DNA from: Deuterostichococcus epilithicus
Lineage: Eukaryota; Chlorophyta; Trebouxiophyceae; Prasiolales; Stichococcaceae
Direction: 5' to 3'
NCBI GenBank assembly: GCA_033439295.1
Contig: JAVTLE010000004.1
Span: 1,798,012 to 1,862,011, forward strand
Length of the DNA: 64,000 nt
In this document: piece by piece, positions 20,606-33,300 of the stretch
How the letters are laid out: the number at the start of each line of letters is the position of its first letter
Numbering within the stretch: the stretch's first letter is position 1
Program-made: the position numbers and the translations under genes
Notes under the pieces: generated by a model
What the model saw: the letters and a program-made list of their open reading frames with translations, nothing else
What the model was told of the DNA's origin: nothing
Databases searched by the model: none

Positions 20606-21722
20606 GTTTCCGCACCTCCGCTGCCCCCCGGCGCCCTGTCCCTGCCGCATAGCAGGCGCGCTAGTGTCCTGTGCAATCCGTTATGCGTCATCAGGAGCTC
20701 AAGGACGTGACCCAGGACTGGAGGGACAAGGTGATGGCAGGAATCCCCCAGGCTGTTTTGTCGCTTGGCGCCAGAAATGTAGGTACCTATACCCATAGTC
20801 TCTTTCATTTCCTTGTCGGCGGCTGCGCAAACCTAGACAATTCAAACCCACTCCCCTCGTCGAAGAGCTCTATACGTTATAAGCGCTGGCGGATGCGCCA
20901 AGGCGGCACGCGACCGTGCCGACACCGGCATGGCTGACTACCTACTTGTGCACCTCGAGCTATCGAAGCTGAAGATCCTTTTAATAGTACCTACCTCAAA
21001 ACCGATGCCAATTGCTCCCAGAAAATGCCAGTAACCCGCTCGTTGCTGCCTGCCGTCGCAAGCCGAGCCTGAGCACAGTCAAGTTTCCAAGCTGAGGCCA
21101 GTGCCGCTGTGCAGATTGCTGCAACCAGATTGTCAGCCGCCGACCGCCCAGTGTGCATGGCTGTGCCCACTCTGGTCCAGCTCCGTGAAAGTGCAGTGTC
21201 GCGATGCTGCCTGTCACCCCGCCGCCGCCGCAGCCGCTGCAGCTGTCGCCTCTTCCTTCTGCAGCAACCCCACTCTGCCACGAGCAGCATTGACGGATTG
21301 CGGCGCTTCTCAGACGTCACAGCCGCTATCCAGTACGACTGCACGGGGCTTCAGGCTGTGTCCTGCCCATGTCCCAAGAAAGGATGCGGCACGCACACGC
21401 GGCCTCAGCGTTGGGGGTACCTGGCGCCATAGAAATTGGCAGATTTGAGGTAAACGCATCACTTGACATGGGCTTCGCTGGGGTGGCTTTTGGTACCCTG
21501 AGCGCAGACATGGCACAGCCAGCAGGCGTGCATCACCATGGAAGCAGCAGAGGGCAGCGAAAGCACAGGCCATGCTCCGCACATTCTCCAAGCCGGGTTC
21601 AGAGGCCATGCACCACCCTAAATTCAAGGCTGAAATCGCAGGCGGGGCATCAACGGCACATGCACCCACAACGCGTTCCAAATGTCGGAGGCTGGGCAGA
21701 GGCTGCGGGAAGACCAAACGCC
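20606..21722. other. region between the F-box gene start and the Cys-rich gene end
   Basis: About 1.1 kb holding the F-box gene promoter and 5' UTR and the 3' UTR of the next minus-strand gene. I see no coding exon, repeat array or clear signal in it. Confidence 0.4.
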
Positions 21723-24700
21723 TTACCCGGGCGGCGGGCCCTGCTGGTAGCCCTGCTGCTGGTGGTAACCGGCCTGGCAGCGCACGACAGCAAGTCAAGT
21801 TGAGACGGAACCTGGTAAGACGAAGATCGATTGAAGCGAATTACATATGATACTAACACCATTTGAAGGAATCGACGCAAAATTCGTGGCAGACGTGGAG
21901 AGCTCTCAACCAGAGGGAGGGTGAAGCACCAGGCGAGGGCATTCGTGCAGGAGCACAGCAACAGTAATTCACGCTTGCACAATTCACCAAACGGGGTTTC
22001 GACCAGAGGGGCACGGCCCACCTGGGGGGCGTACTGCTGGCCCTGAAATTGCGGCGCCGCCATCTCGGGGTGCTGCTGCGGCGGGTACTGCTGGTAATTG
22101 AGGCCCGGCGGCGGCATTTGCTGCAGGGCGAGAGCAGGTGGTGGACAAGCCGCAGTTAATTTTACCCGCTTGCAGGCAGGAGGCACGCTGCGGCGCCGTG
22201 CTATTAACCGGCGCCTCCGGCAGCATGCACCCAGCGAGAGGCAAGCACGGGGGCAGGCAGCACAGAAACACTGCGTCGCCGCTGGGCACTCCATCGCGTG
22301 TAAAACCAGATTGGCAGTTTCTCCCAGAAAGGTCGTCTCGGCGGGAGGCGATGCGCACCTGCATCGGCGGCGGCTGCGCATACTGCGGGTTGTAGGAGCC
22401 CTGCAGGGTGCACCGCGGCTTGTGAGCACCCGATGTCTCAGAGCAGGGCTACCAGTGGTCACACTGGTGGTCGGCGCCAACATTTTGGGCGCCGAAGGGA
22501 TCGGGAGCTATGCTGGATGCCTGTCTGATAGGGTGTCAGGGTGCCAACTCTGGTCAGTCTTGAACGCACCTGCGGCGGCGGGTAGTTGCCCTGCTGCGGG
22601 GCGCCCATCGGTGGCGCGCCGCCCATGATCTGCTGCGGCGGTGCCTGCAATCAACGGGAGGCCCCCCCACTTTCAGCCCAACCTGCTTTGGCAATCAAAC
22701 CCGCTCTCCAAATCGCATCCCCTGGCGCCGCCAACCTGCTTATTGGCTGCGACTGAGCTACTGGCCACTGCTCGCAAAGAGGCAGTATCAACTTCATACC
22801 CTTAGACAACCTCAAGCAGGCAGCGAATGTTGGGAGGTGCTTCAAGTTGCGCATACCACATAGGGGTTCGCCGGCGGCCGCACGATCGCGGGGTTCTTCT
22901 CCCTCAGGTCCAGCTGCACCTTGTGCTGCGTCAGCATGCCTGCGCGAAACATAAAAGCGTTTGTCCAGTGCACGAAACACATGCATGCGATTACAGGAGG
23001 TGCAAGCCCTGACTCCAGGACAAGCGGCAGTTGGCTGCCGGGAAGTGCTGCTCAACACACAGGACCGGCAGCTGCACAGGCAACACAGCACTGGCAGGCC
23101 GTCCTAAATCGCAGCTGTGCTGCAGGAGGATATAACCTTAGCAGAAGCTGGTGGCCAGAGCGGGAGCCCAGAATAGGTGGCCGGGGGGGCGGAGGCTTGG
23201 AGGGACAGCGGCAGGGGCCGTGGGAGGCGAGAGGCTTTCTAAATATGATTATGGAACAAAAAAACTCACAAGCGCAGACGGAGCACCAGATGATCTGGGA
23301 GATCTCCTGGATGATATCCGCGATGAGGTCCAGCTCGCCAACTTGCGTCAGGCAGGCGATGATGTTGCAGATGCTGCGCACAGGAGGCGATGTGGCTCAT
23401 TGAACGGCACCCGGAGAAGGGGGGGCATTCATTTCGCCGTCGCATCCGCACACCCGAGCTTGGCGGTTGCGCCTTCTGTCAAGGCACTTTGCATGGAACA
23501 GACAGGAAGGCTTCAGCAAGATCTCGTGAGAGAAGTGCGCACCAGGACAGGTAGGCGCAGAAGAATGCCGTCCCGATGAGGCAGTTGTCTGTGCGGCGCG
23601 ACAAACCCCGTCAGCGGCTGACAGGGACAGCCACCCCAGGGCGAGGTAAAAGAATTGTGACTTCACCGTGTGCAACTGCAGTCTCGCAGGCTGCAGCAAG
23701 GCGCGCATCCCCATCCCCATGCTGCGTGCGCCGCCCCCCCGCAGCACAGCGGTAACCGGAGACTGGGAGCACTCACCGCACTTGGTGTTGGCGATGTGCA
23801 TCTCGTCCTGCAGCATCCACCGCGTGGAGGCCACCTGCAGGGCGGCAAAGACAGCAGCGCCATCGACAGCAGCGCCACCGGCCGAGCCCGAACAACAAGC
23901 GGCAGCCGGCCCCACATCTGAGTGAAGGCAAGAGCCGCAGGGGTGCGGACCAACGAGCAGGCGTAGGGCAGAGCTGCCAGCGGCCTCGAAACATATGAGA
24001 ACAGCGGGCAAGCAAGACGCACCGACTGCGTGAAGCACACCACCACCTCCATGCACAGGCAGAACTCTGGGCACCTGCGTTCCATATGGCAGGATGTAAG
24101 ACGCCAAAGTATGGCAGGTCGTATGCTCGCACATGGCCAGCGCCATCGTGTGTGCAGCGAGCTGCAACAACGGCGAGCTTGACTTCAAACACATGCATGG
24201 CGCAATTCGCACTTGCTCTCGCCCATACGGCCGGAGCAAGGGCAGTCGCCGTTGCAGCATACATCTGCGCCAGAATCAGCATGTCTCGTCGGAGCGCCCA
24301 CCGTCTCGAAAGGGTGATTCATGTCGCATGTGACACGGAATGAGTGCAAACATCTGATGTGATCGGATGGGCGGCACAGTCGCTATGCACAGCAACGCAC
24401 GGGAGGCGCACATCGGTTCATGTCATGGTACAGCGCCCGCTTGCGGGTCAGGTAGCTCGAGATCCAGGGGCTGCAAGACAAGATCCGCATCGGCATTCAG
24501 CAAAGGTGGTCATGCACAAGCGCGAAAATCAAAGAATCCGCAGCATGGCGGCGCAGGGCTTCAGCTGGGCCGATGTGGCTCCTTCGACCAAGGCTCACCA
24601 GATCACGCCGCAGCCGATGCAGTACAGGGGGTCCTTGCAGCACGCATCCTTCATCTCCACCTGCAGCAGCGGCGCTGCAGAGTCAGTGGAAGCAGCACGG

Positions 24701-25159
24701 CGGTGGCCCGGGCATTGCATAGGTGAGCAGACGGTAGAAAATCACAGCCAGAGAACCAGACGCACGTACCGCCCAGGTGCCGCCGTAGGTGCCATTTCGA
24801 CGGACGTCGGTCTTGGCGGCCTGTGAATTGAAACCAGTAGCGGTCCTGATGTGTCTCGGGCCCGGCACTGCAGCGTTGCTACAGCTGCATGATGCCATGT
24901 TTCGTGCACAACACCGGAAATCCAAAGCTTCTTCAAGCATCGTCACGATTTCAAGCTGAAAGCGACCATCTGCTCCAGAGGGCTTCGGTGGCTGCGACCT
25001 GGAGCGGAGCCTCCGCTGGCGCACTGCCGGCTAGTGCAGTCGGTTCTCGGCTGGGCGTGCTCGACGCCTGGTCACAGCAGGAGGAGACGTGTTGCAGCAG
25101 ACCAGGCGGCAAGACCTCACCTTGCGGTCCTTGAAGTCAGCATTGCCTCTCCCGACCAT
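21723..25159 (-). CDS. conserved Cys-rich plant/algal protein of unknown function, Pro/Gln-rich tail
   Basis: I recognise the family from plant proteins but cannot name a function. Exons: 25159-25121, 24820-24770, 24660-24599, 24470-24412, (gap), 24074-24023, 23834-23777, 23588-23543, 23373-23270, 22939-22857, 22644-22570, 22400-22359, 22120-22022, 21773-21723. The start is MVGRGNADFKDRK. Conserved Cys blocks: MKDACCKDPLYCIGCGV, CPEFCLCMEVVVCFTQS, VASTRWMLQDEMHIANTKC, DNCLIGTAFFCAYLSCICN and WCSVCACMLTQHKVQLDL. Hydrophobic runs between the Cys blocks may be membrane-embedded. The tail is rich in PPQQ/GYQQ. A short link between MNR and CPEF is unresolved; that intron also repeats a CCTGCCATA block. 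The gene has about 14 exons, several under 65 nt. Confidence 0.75.
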
Positions 25160-25625
25160 GCCGGCGTTCAAGGAAGTTCTCCGGGTCTGCAGCGGAACCG
25201 GTTGATCTGGCACACTGTCCCGGCGTCCTCAGACCCCTGCAAGCGGTCCGCTGCGCGAGCCTGGAGCTCGACAGCCCTCAGCACCGTTCACTCTGGCGCT
25301 GCGAAGACAATGTGCTAGAACACGGCTCGGTGATACGGTCAGCTGACTACCCACGATACCCAGATTTAGGAGTCCCTGTGTGACTTGGACTCTAGCATTC
25401 GGCACTTGGCAAGACTGGACGTGAATGTGCCAGTTTCGCACACAACAGCGCTAAACCAGCAAAGAGCATCATTCTCTCGCATTGCAACCGGCTGGGCAGG
25501 CGTGAGAGCTCGTAGCGCATCGGAAGGCTCGCTGTCGGTGGCCTGCAGGCTTGCACTGCTAGTACTCGGCAGCCGTGAGCCGCTGCAAGGTTGAGAAACC
25601 GCCGGTCTAGTGACATTCAGCAGCC
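25160..25625. promoter_or_regulatory. divergent promoter region between the Cys-rich and WBP11 genes
   Basis: Only 466 bases separate the two start codons. There is no coding exon and no obvious TATA box. A shared promoter is inferred from the spacing. Confidence 0.4.
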
Positions 25626-28600
25626 ATGGTGAAGAAGAAGGTGAGCCGGGCTTCCTATTCCTGCGGCCTGCGCACGGATCCCGCACGGTTGTGCAGTGGC
25701 TGAAAGCAGTGCACATGCGCTGCCGCTGCCGTGCACCACTACGGGCTCACGCCGCGATCCCAGAAGTACATATCCTCACGGGGCTTCACTCCAACAGCTG
25801 TGTATCCTCCATGCTGGTGATCCCAGCTGCGCCAGGAACGGCATGGCCGCGATGCCCTGGCGTCGGCAGCCCATCGCATGCCGCTGCCCTTTGACGGCCC
25901 GCAAGGTGGCCGGCAACCCCTGACGCAAGAATCCGACACGCTCATCCGTGTGCGCATTGACTGCGTCCTTGCGACGTGCAGGGCGGCCGGGACATGAACC
26001 CGGCGGACGCGTTCCGCAAGGTGCAGCGCCAGAAGGAGATCGCGCGGAACAAGAAGGAGCGCCAGTTCCAGCGCGATGCCAGCAAGCTCAAGTCGGACCC
26101 GGACGAGATCAAGGGCCAGCTGCAGGAGGTAGGCAGCGTGCCATGATGCAGACCTGCGCTGGTCAGGCGGCCGCCTCCGAGGCGCTACTTGTGGCTGCAT
26201 TGCGCCATGGCCTGCGCCGTTGACCGCAGAGCTGCGCATTCAGCGCATCCGTGGCTTGTTGCAGGTGCTGGAGATGCAGGACGACGGTAAGTACAACATG
26301 AGCCTGAAGCTGAAGAAGCGCGCGCTGCAAGGTGCGGCGGCAGTTTTGTGTTTCGACTGCGCTCATGCGTGGGCCTGCATGCTGACGGTGCTGAGGGCAG
26401 AAGCGGACCATATGACCATATATACGCCTTTGTCGGTCCACTGAAGTGGCGCACGGATCCAGTGCACTAAAATATTCGCGTGTGCGCCGCCGCAGGGGCG
26501 CTGGATGCATCTGTGCGGAAGCGCAAGGTACTTGCACTACTGCTTTTTCCTCACTTCAAAGCAGCCAACTTCATTGGCGGCCAGCGCATGCGGGGCACAG
26601 CGCATGGATCACACGTGGCAGAGGAAGACTCTTGCCTGTCCTGTAATATCCCCATAGCTCACTGGGAGAAGGCTGCATCCGGCGGCGCCTGCCTACGAGT
26701 TTGCGGCAACGACCATGCTGTCATGTGTGCAACCTTCGTGAACGTTGCACGAATTGGAACGAGTAAGGTGCAGCGCATGTGGAGCATGGCAACGCGGCGG
26801 CGACTGCCACTACATGGTGACAACCGTGTAAGCCCTGCGTTGTAGGAGGAGGCAGTGCGTGCGGAGTACGGCGATGCAGCTGCGCCAGCTTTTGCGGCGC
26901 CGCACGGCCACGGGGTCCCAGAGCAGCGCCCGGAGGAATCCGTGTACTACCACCCCACCCTGAACCCCACCGGCACCCCGCCGCCAGGCAAGCCGCAGCG
27001 CTACCGCACGTCCGCGATGATCGAGGCGGCGCCCTCAGGTGTGCGGTCCCCTGCCGGCTTTCCTCTGGCACGCTGGCTGCTGAGAACAGAAACTGCCTCT
27101 CGCTCTGGAGGAACTGGAAGAACCGCAGCTGTGTGCGGCTCGGCGCACCGCGGCGGAGCGTGTGTTCCGCTTGGCAGCACCACGCTTGACATTTGCTGGA
27201 GGCGGGGAGGCGCCGCAGCACCTAGCATGGCCACCAAATGCGGCAGCAGTATCGGACCCCTGCAGCTTGTGCAAGCAGGCTACACTGCCAGCAGGCTCCT
27301 CGGCTGCTGCCTGTTCTGGACAGGAACCGAAGCATCACCCTCTGTGTCACCCGGCTCATCTCGTGTGCGCGCAGGCACGTCGGCGGTGCCGCTGCCAAAG
27401 CCGCCACCGCTGCCAAAGGGCCCAGCGCCGCCGTGGCTCAGGCCGCCGCCGGCCGACGGCAGCGCACAGGCGCCGCTGCCGCCGCCCGCGGGNGCGCCGC
27501 CGGGCTCGGCGCCCATGCTGCCGCCGCCGCTGTTCCCGCCAGGCGCGCACCCGCCTGTTGGCATTATCATCGATTTGTTTCAGCGATTCATGAGTGCTGG
27601 ATATATATGAGTGCTGGAGCGGGATGCATGTCGCAGGTCAAGTCCGCAACGCGCCGGCTGCGGCTCTCCCGCATTGAGGTCTGCTATCGGACTGCCCTGT
27701 GTGGCCCAGCTGCCGCCCCGGGCGGAACGTGTGCACGTGTCTCACGCCCTTCGATGCACCGACAGAAGACCTCAACCAACTGAACTGCACTGTTCTCTTC
27801 TAATTGTGCAGGCGGGCCAGGGGCGGTGCTGCCGCCGCCGGACGGCCCGCCTCCGGAGCGGCCGCTGCTGCCGCCGCCAGACGAGCCGCCGCCAGGTGCC
27901 GCTAAACCCTAAACTTTGAAATCCACACCACCTCACCACCCAACGACACCACGCTTACTCGACGCATCTCGAACCCTCTGAGGCGCCCTCGGGCACGTCG
28001 TGCCTGCGCTCGCTGAGCAGGCTTGCAATGTTTTGATGTCGCGCCGCTGCTTGCCGAGTGCGACCCTGCCGGTCACAATGCTCCCTGAAGCATCCCAAGA
28101 CTCTGGGAGAGTGCGACTCGCCAGTGAGGAGCACATCCCCCTGCTCGCAAGTTGTTGCCGTGCATCCAGCTTCCTCACTGCGCCGCAGGTCTAGCAGCCC
28201 TGGGTGGGCGGCTGCCGCCGCCGCCGGGGCCGCCGCCCGGGATGATGATGCTGCCCCCGCCGATGGGACCGCCGCCGGGCATGCTGCCGCCGCCCGGCTT
28301 CCCGCCTCCCGGCTTCCCGCCGCCCGGATTCCCGCCGTCAGGTGAGACCGTCGCACCGGACTGATGTTGCTGGGGATCCGCCGCTGAACAACCTGATTCT
28401 GGAGCGCGCCGATGCAGCGGGGCGCCCCAACCACGATCCGGGCTTGATCACGGACTGCTCTTGCCCCCATTGAGGTTTTCGAAGATTTGGCGAGACCCGC
28501 CCCAACTGCTGCCCGTGCGCACATTCCCGGCCATCCCTCGTGCACGCCATTTGACATGCAAGCTGGAGAGCCACGCCCGTGCTGCACCACCCGCAGGCGC

Positions 28601-29391
28601 GCTCGGCGGCGGCGAGGCTGCGGCGGCGGCGGCGGCGGCGGCGGGCAAGGATGCGGGCGCCGCCAAGGCGCCGACCATCAGCGCGCACTCGACGGTCACG
28701 CCGCGCATCCCGGCCGCCAAGGACCGCAGCCTCACCTCCATGGTGGGTCGCTTCTGCTCTTTGCAATGCGCAGGGCATAGCTTGCACAACCAGCTCCAAG
28801 TCGGCCTGATACTTTTGGCTGCCGGGCGCCCCTCGCTGCCCACAAGGGTGATTCAGGCCTCACAGGGCAGCACAGGGATAGCATGCCCTGGCAAAGTCTC
28901 GTTCCGGCAAGCTTGTGACAGGGCACGGCCGAATGACCTGCCGACTGCCCTGGCAGAGCGCCGCGGCAGCAGTTTGCAGTGGCGCTTGTGCTTGCGCTTG
29001 CAACCGCACCTCCCCTGGCGGCCTTGCAGTTGCATTCGTAGTGACTCTGCACAGGCTGCCATGCCAAGACTGGACCTGCCACCGAGCATGTCCCCGCATG
29101 TTTTCCTGTAGTACGGTTGTAAAGCGGCGTTCTTGCACTGTGCAGGTGCCGGCGTCGGTGCGCGTCAAGCGTGACGCGCAGCAGCAGCGGCAGCCNGGCG
29201 CGGGGCTGCTGCCGGCGCGCAACGCAGCGCCGCCCATGGCGCCCGGGTTCGGCCTGGCGCCGGCTGCGGCACCGCAGCGGGCGCTGCCGCCGCGGGCCCC
29301 AACGGCAGCTGCACAGAAGCCGGCGAGCACAGAGGACGCAAAGTACCTCCAGTTCATGTCGGACATGCAGAACCTTGGCGCCATCGTGTGA
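25626..29391 (+). CDS. WBP11: WW-domain-binding protein 11 homologue, splicing factor
   Basis: WBP11 is a nuclear spliceosome-associated protein whose Pro-rich stretches bind WW domains. Exons: 25626-25640, 25982-26128, 26265-26331, 26496-26527, 26845-27038, 27375-27542, 27812-27894, 28189-28341, 28597-28742, 29146-29391; total 1251 nt, 416 residues, in phase. The N-terminal WBP11 block reads [25 protein letters not shown], then [20 protein letters not shown] and LKLKKRALQ. The middle is a chain of Pro-rich runs ([20 protein letters not shown], then repeated GFPPP). The end carries [10 protein letters not shown] and [16 protein letters not shown]. The first exon is only 15 coding nt. The intron after 27542 needs a GC donor. 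N at 27493 and 29196. The family call rests on the N-terminal block and order of parts. Confidence 0.85.
27902..27913 (+). repeat. telomere-type motif after a WBP11 donor
   Basis: CTAAACCCTAAA begins 8 nt after the exon end at 27894. Confidence 0.8.
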
Positions 29392-30347
29392 TTGGCACGG
29401 GTGCTGCGGCGACACTGCAGCGCACACACAGCGGCAGCAGTGCCTGCGGCAGCGGTGCTGGCAGAGCGCGTGCGGCGCAGCGCGCGCGGCGCACGCGGCG
29501 CATATCGGGTCCGCAGCATGCCTCTCCCCCCCGTTCATTGGCAGCTTCCAGAACGGAAGGGCCTTACAACTTGCCGAAGTATGTTTACTTGTCAGCCTGT
29601 CGTGTGAGGTTCAGCAGCATGTCAGCAGACAAGCGATGTGAGTGTGAGAGCATGACCGATTGCACTGCGTCTAGTGGATGCTGAAGAAAGCTAGAACGAT
29701 ACCCAAGTCATGGCGGTGGTGACAAAGCAGGACTGGTTCACTACACGTCTCTGCCACCTCTTGGAGATTACTCTGGTATCCCCAGCCGCCGTGCTCAGAG
29801 AGGACAGTTGCATCCCGCACCACGGCCTAGCTGTGTCTGCAGCATGCTCAGCTTGCGAGTCAGCTCAGCAGGCATTGCTAAATAACAATGCGTGCCCTTT
29901 GCTGGGTCGGTGTTTCAGATCAGCTGGTGCGAACTTCAAGACCAGTGTACGTCTGGGCTTGCGGAGTCAGCATTGCAATATTGCCGCTGCAATAAATCAG
30001 ATACAGGCCAAGCTTGCACCAGCGCAGAACATTGAAGAACAGGTAGGCGTGAGTGGCTCCACCGCTGCATGCTGGTCAAGCGACGCTGTAGCTGGCAAGG
30101 CGGAAAGACAAGGTTTGCGCAAGCCGCAGCGGCAGCAACCTGCTAGCACTGCGACTCGTTCTACAGATGGGCAGCTCCTGGGCACTGCTACTGCCGACTG
30201 ACAGCCGTGCCGTGCACATCTCTGCTAGCAGCCGCCCGGACTCTGGTTTCAGCCGCCGCCTCGCACAGCTGCGCTGTCCGGTCGAAGCGCTGGTAGGTTC
30301 CGCGCCTAGACGCCACATGTCGGATGTTGGACGCCGCTGCCGACGCC
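29392..30347. other. convergent 3' region between WBP11 and CWF19L2
   Basis: About 0.95 kb, mostly 3' UTR and spacer. It holds the ghost copy at 30266-30297 described separately. A minus-strand TGTAA lies at 29563-29567. No gene is recognised. Confidence 0.4.
30266..30297 (-). repeat. ghost copy of part of the last CWF19L2 exon
   Basis: This 32-nt stretch matches 30351-30382, the last coding bases of the gene, at 26 of 32 positions by eye. It sits 85 nt downstream of the stop in gene sense, so boundary duplication also reaches the 3' UTR. Confidence 0.75.
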
Positions 30348-33300
30348 TCAAAGCTGCGCCGTCCAGTCGAAAGGCTCGTAGGCGCGCATGAAGTCGGCCG
30401 CCCGCTTTCGTTGCAGGGCCTCCGGCTCCGCCTTGGCGGTCGCCTGTTGGAATGAACTTTGGAACGGATTTCAGCAGCCACTTTGCCGTTGATGCAGGTG
30501 GTGAAGGTCCGATTATTGCCGGACATCGCTGCCGGTGACCGAATTGAGATTGGGCCCGAAGCCACTCAACACGCCACCCGCATGTGCACTGCAGGCAACA
30601 CTGCTGAAGTGTCTGAGGCAGCATGACGCAGCGCGCCGAGCGGCAGTGGCCACCACAGTGCTTGAAGATGCAAGTGATTGCATGCAATGCTGCGCCATGC
30701 GGGATGTGAAGCTGCTGTGCGGTAGTGTGCGAGCCGGTCGGAGTGCCGGCACCACTCGCATCCAGAGGCAGCTGGGCATGCACTTCCGTTCCGACAACAA
30801 CCGCATGGATCATGTTTATTATATGCCATTTTCACCGGTGCGCCGTTTTCACTAGTATTGCTGAAAATGCCGCACCTTGCCAACGTTGGCGTCCAGGCCC
30901 AGCAGCCCTGCGAGGATGCTGCGTCCGAATGTGGCGTCCCACCTCGTCTCGTCGTCGATGACGTGCACGAAGCCGGCTGCAGGCAGCACAGAATGCTTCT
31001 GAGCACGAGGCCACGAAGGCTGTGCTGGAGTGGTGCCGCAGAGGCGTCTGCATACTCCTGCAGACCTCTGGCCGCCGCGGGGAGCAGCGAGCAACAGAAT
31101 CTTCCAGCAGCGAGCCCCAGACCGTGGGGCTTGCTCCAGTGCAGCATCGGTTGTACACATGACCCTGGCGACACACGCAGACAGGCCACCCCGCTGCCTG
31201 CAGCAGCAATCTGCCGCACCAGGAAGGCTCGAGCAGAGGGCAGTTCTGCTGGGAGATCAATGTTTGGTTTCTGAGTTCTCTGAACAGCCGCGGGACGCAC
31301 CGGACAGGCCGAACTCGACGTGGAAGTAGGGGAAGTTGGGGGGGATGCTGCCGCGCAGGCCCTTGGCGCGCGTGTCGATCATGCGCTTGGCGTGGTGCTG
31401 GGACCACTCACTCTCTGCGTCGTCGATGCCCTGTGAATCCACAGCGGCAAGCTGGGGGCTGCTCTTCGAGTGCGCCAGCAGGCTCCTGGGCAGTCGAGCG
31501 GCACGCCATGCACATGTGGGTGAAGCGAGGCTGCACCCAGGGTGGACGGCAGCTGTTGACTCGAGGCGGTCTCAGCTGGGAAGGAAGCATTCCGTGTGAC
31601 TCAAACAAGGTTTCCTACTTGTGTGTGTCCACATCTCAACTTGTAGATCGGCTGACCTTTTTGAAGTACAGCGGCGCCTTGGCAAACGCCTTGGCCGGAA
31701 GCGGCACCGCCTCAATGCACGCGTGGCTGCGCGCGTCCTCCAGCCGCACCGCCGTCTCCATGAACACCACGTCCCGGTCCTGCGGGAACAAGTCCGGTTT
31801 GGCTGTATGAATTTGTCCCGATCCGGATGCAGCGATCACAGCATCTCGGCATGGGTCCAGATGCTCGCCTTCACGGAGGCCATATTGTGCATTTCGAGCG
31901 ATGGGGTCTCGAGCTGTCGAGCCAGCGCAGGGGCGGGAGCACGCATCGCCTGGTTCACAGGGGGCCATGTGCATGACATGAGCGGGACGCCACCTGCTGC
32001 AGGAACATGCGGTGTACTACAGGCGTTCAGCTTTCATGCTTGAGCTTGCTCGACTAGACACGTGATCTCAAGTTCCAGGACATGAGCGCAGCGCGACCCC
32101 AGAGGCTGGGAGGTTGCAGCAAAGCGGCGTGCCTGCTGCATGAACATCTGGAGCAGCGACTTCTTGAAGTTGCGCAGCTCCGTCCAGGCGGCCTCGTCGG
32201 TGCGGCGGCCCGACGCCACATGCTCCGCCGGCACGAGGCAGACATGGCCCTCCGCCAGGGAGCCCCTGCAGCGTGTGCAGAGAAACAGTCTTCACCAGTC
32301 TTCAGGAATGCCGGCGCATCAGACAGGTGCATTTAGTCGCGCCGCCGCCCATGGCGACGTGGCCCGCCATCCCGCCATCAATGGTGGGATGCATCATGGC
32401 GGACGGGTGGGAGGCGAGGCGAGGCGAGGCGAGGGGCGATGGGCGGGGAGGTCTCTGGTCGGTGTGTGGAGAGGGCTGCCCGGCCGCGTCAGAATTGCGA
32501 TCCCAATAACGGCAGGACCAATGCAAGACAGAGGCCCGTATCACCCAGGCACTCTCAAGTCTGACTTGGCATGCCGCGAACAGCAGAACAGCGCTGCTGC
32601 CGCCAGCCGGCGCGATGCCGCTGCCGTCGGCGCTGCCTAGCAGGGCCGAGCCCGGGTGAAGTGTGCCGCCTCCAGCTTGGCAGCCCCAACTGCTGACCCC
32701 CAGGACCATGTCACAAACACCTGAGAGGTGAGAAGTGTTTCCGAGAGGGCCTGACGCTGTGCGGGTCGGGGGAGAAAGGGAGACGCTGAGTGAAGAATCG
32801 CACTTGTATGACATCATGAGGTAGGACACTTGACACTTTGTGGGTCGGGAGGAGAGCAGAGTTGAGCAAGCGCACTTGGGCGGCAGCATCAGGTAGGTCG
32901 CCTGGCCGATGGCGAGGGTCAGGTGCCGCGGCCGCCTCGCCGAGGCGATGCACAGCGTGCACGCGTCCAGGCCCCTGTTCATGCGCTTGGCGTCTGCGAT
33001 TGCAGCAGACCGCGCCCGCTTCGCCTGCTGCTCCTGCGGCGCATGGATGCAGACAGGGGTTGCAGACAGGAACTTTTAGAAGGGCGAGGGGTAGTCGCAC
33101 CCCACTGCTCGCCTTGTCGCCAACAGGACTGACGGATCCCAACATGCAGTCAACACACTGCAAAGCGAACAGGACACGTGCATGTTTGCCCCACCTGATC
33201 GCCCTTTTTGCGCTCGTACATGTCGATGCCCCGGTCGAAGTCGTACTCGTCGTCCGCGTTCAGGTCGTCGGCCCTGAAGCGCGCCTTCTTCATGATGTTG

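Noticed and set aside
29710-30201. 163-residue plus-strand frame between WBP11 and CWF19L2
   Set aside because: No recognisable domain or splice context. Probably 3' UTR and spacer.
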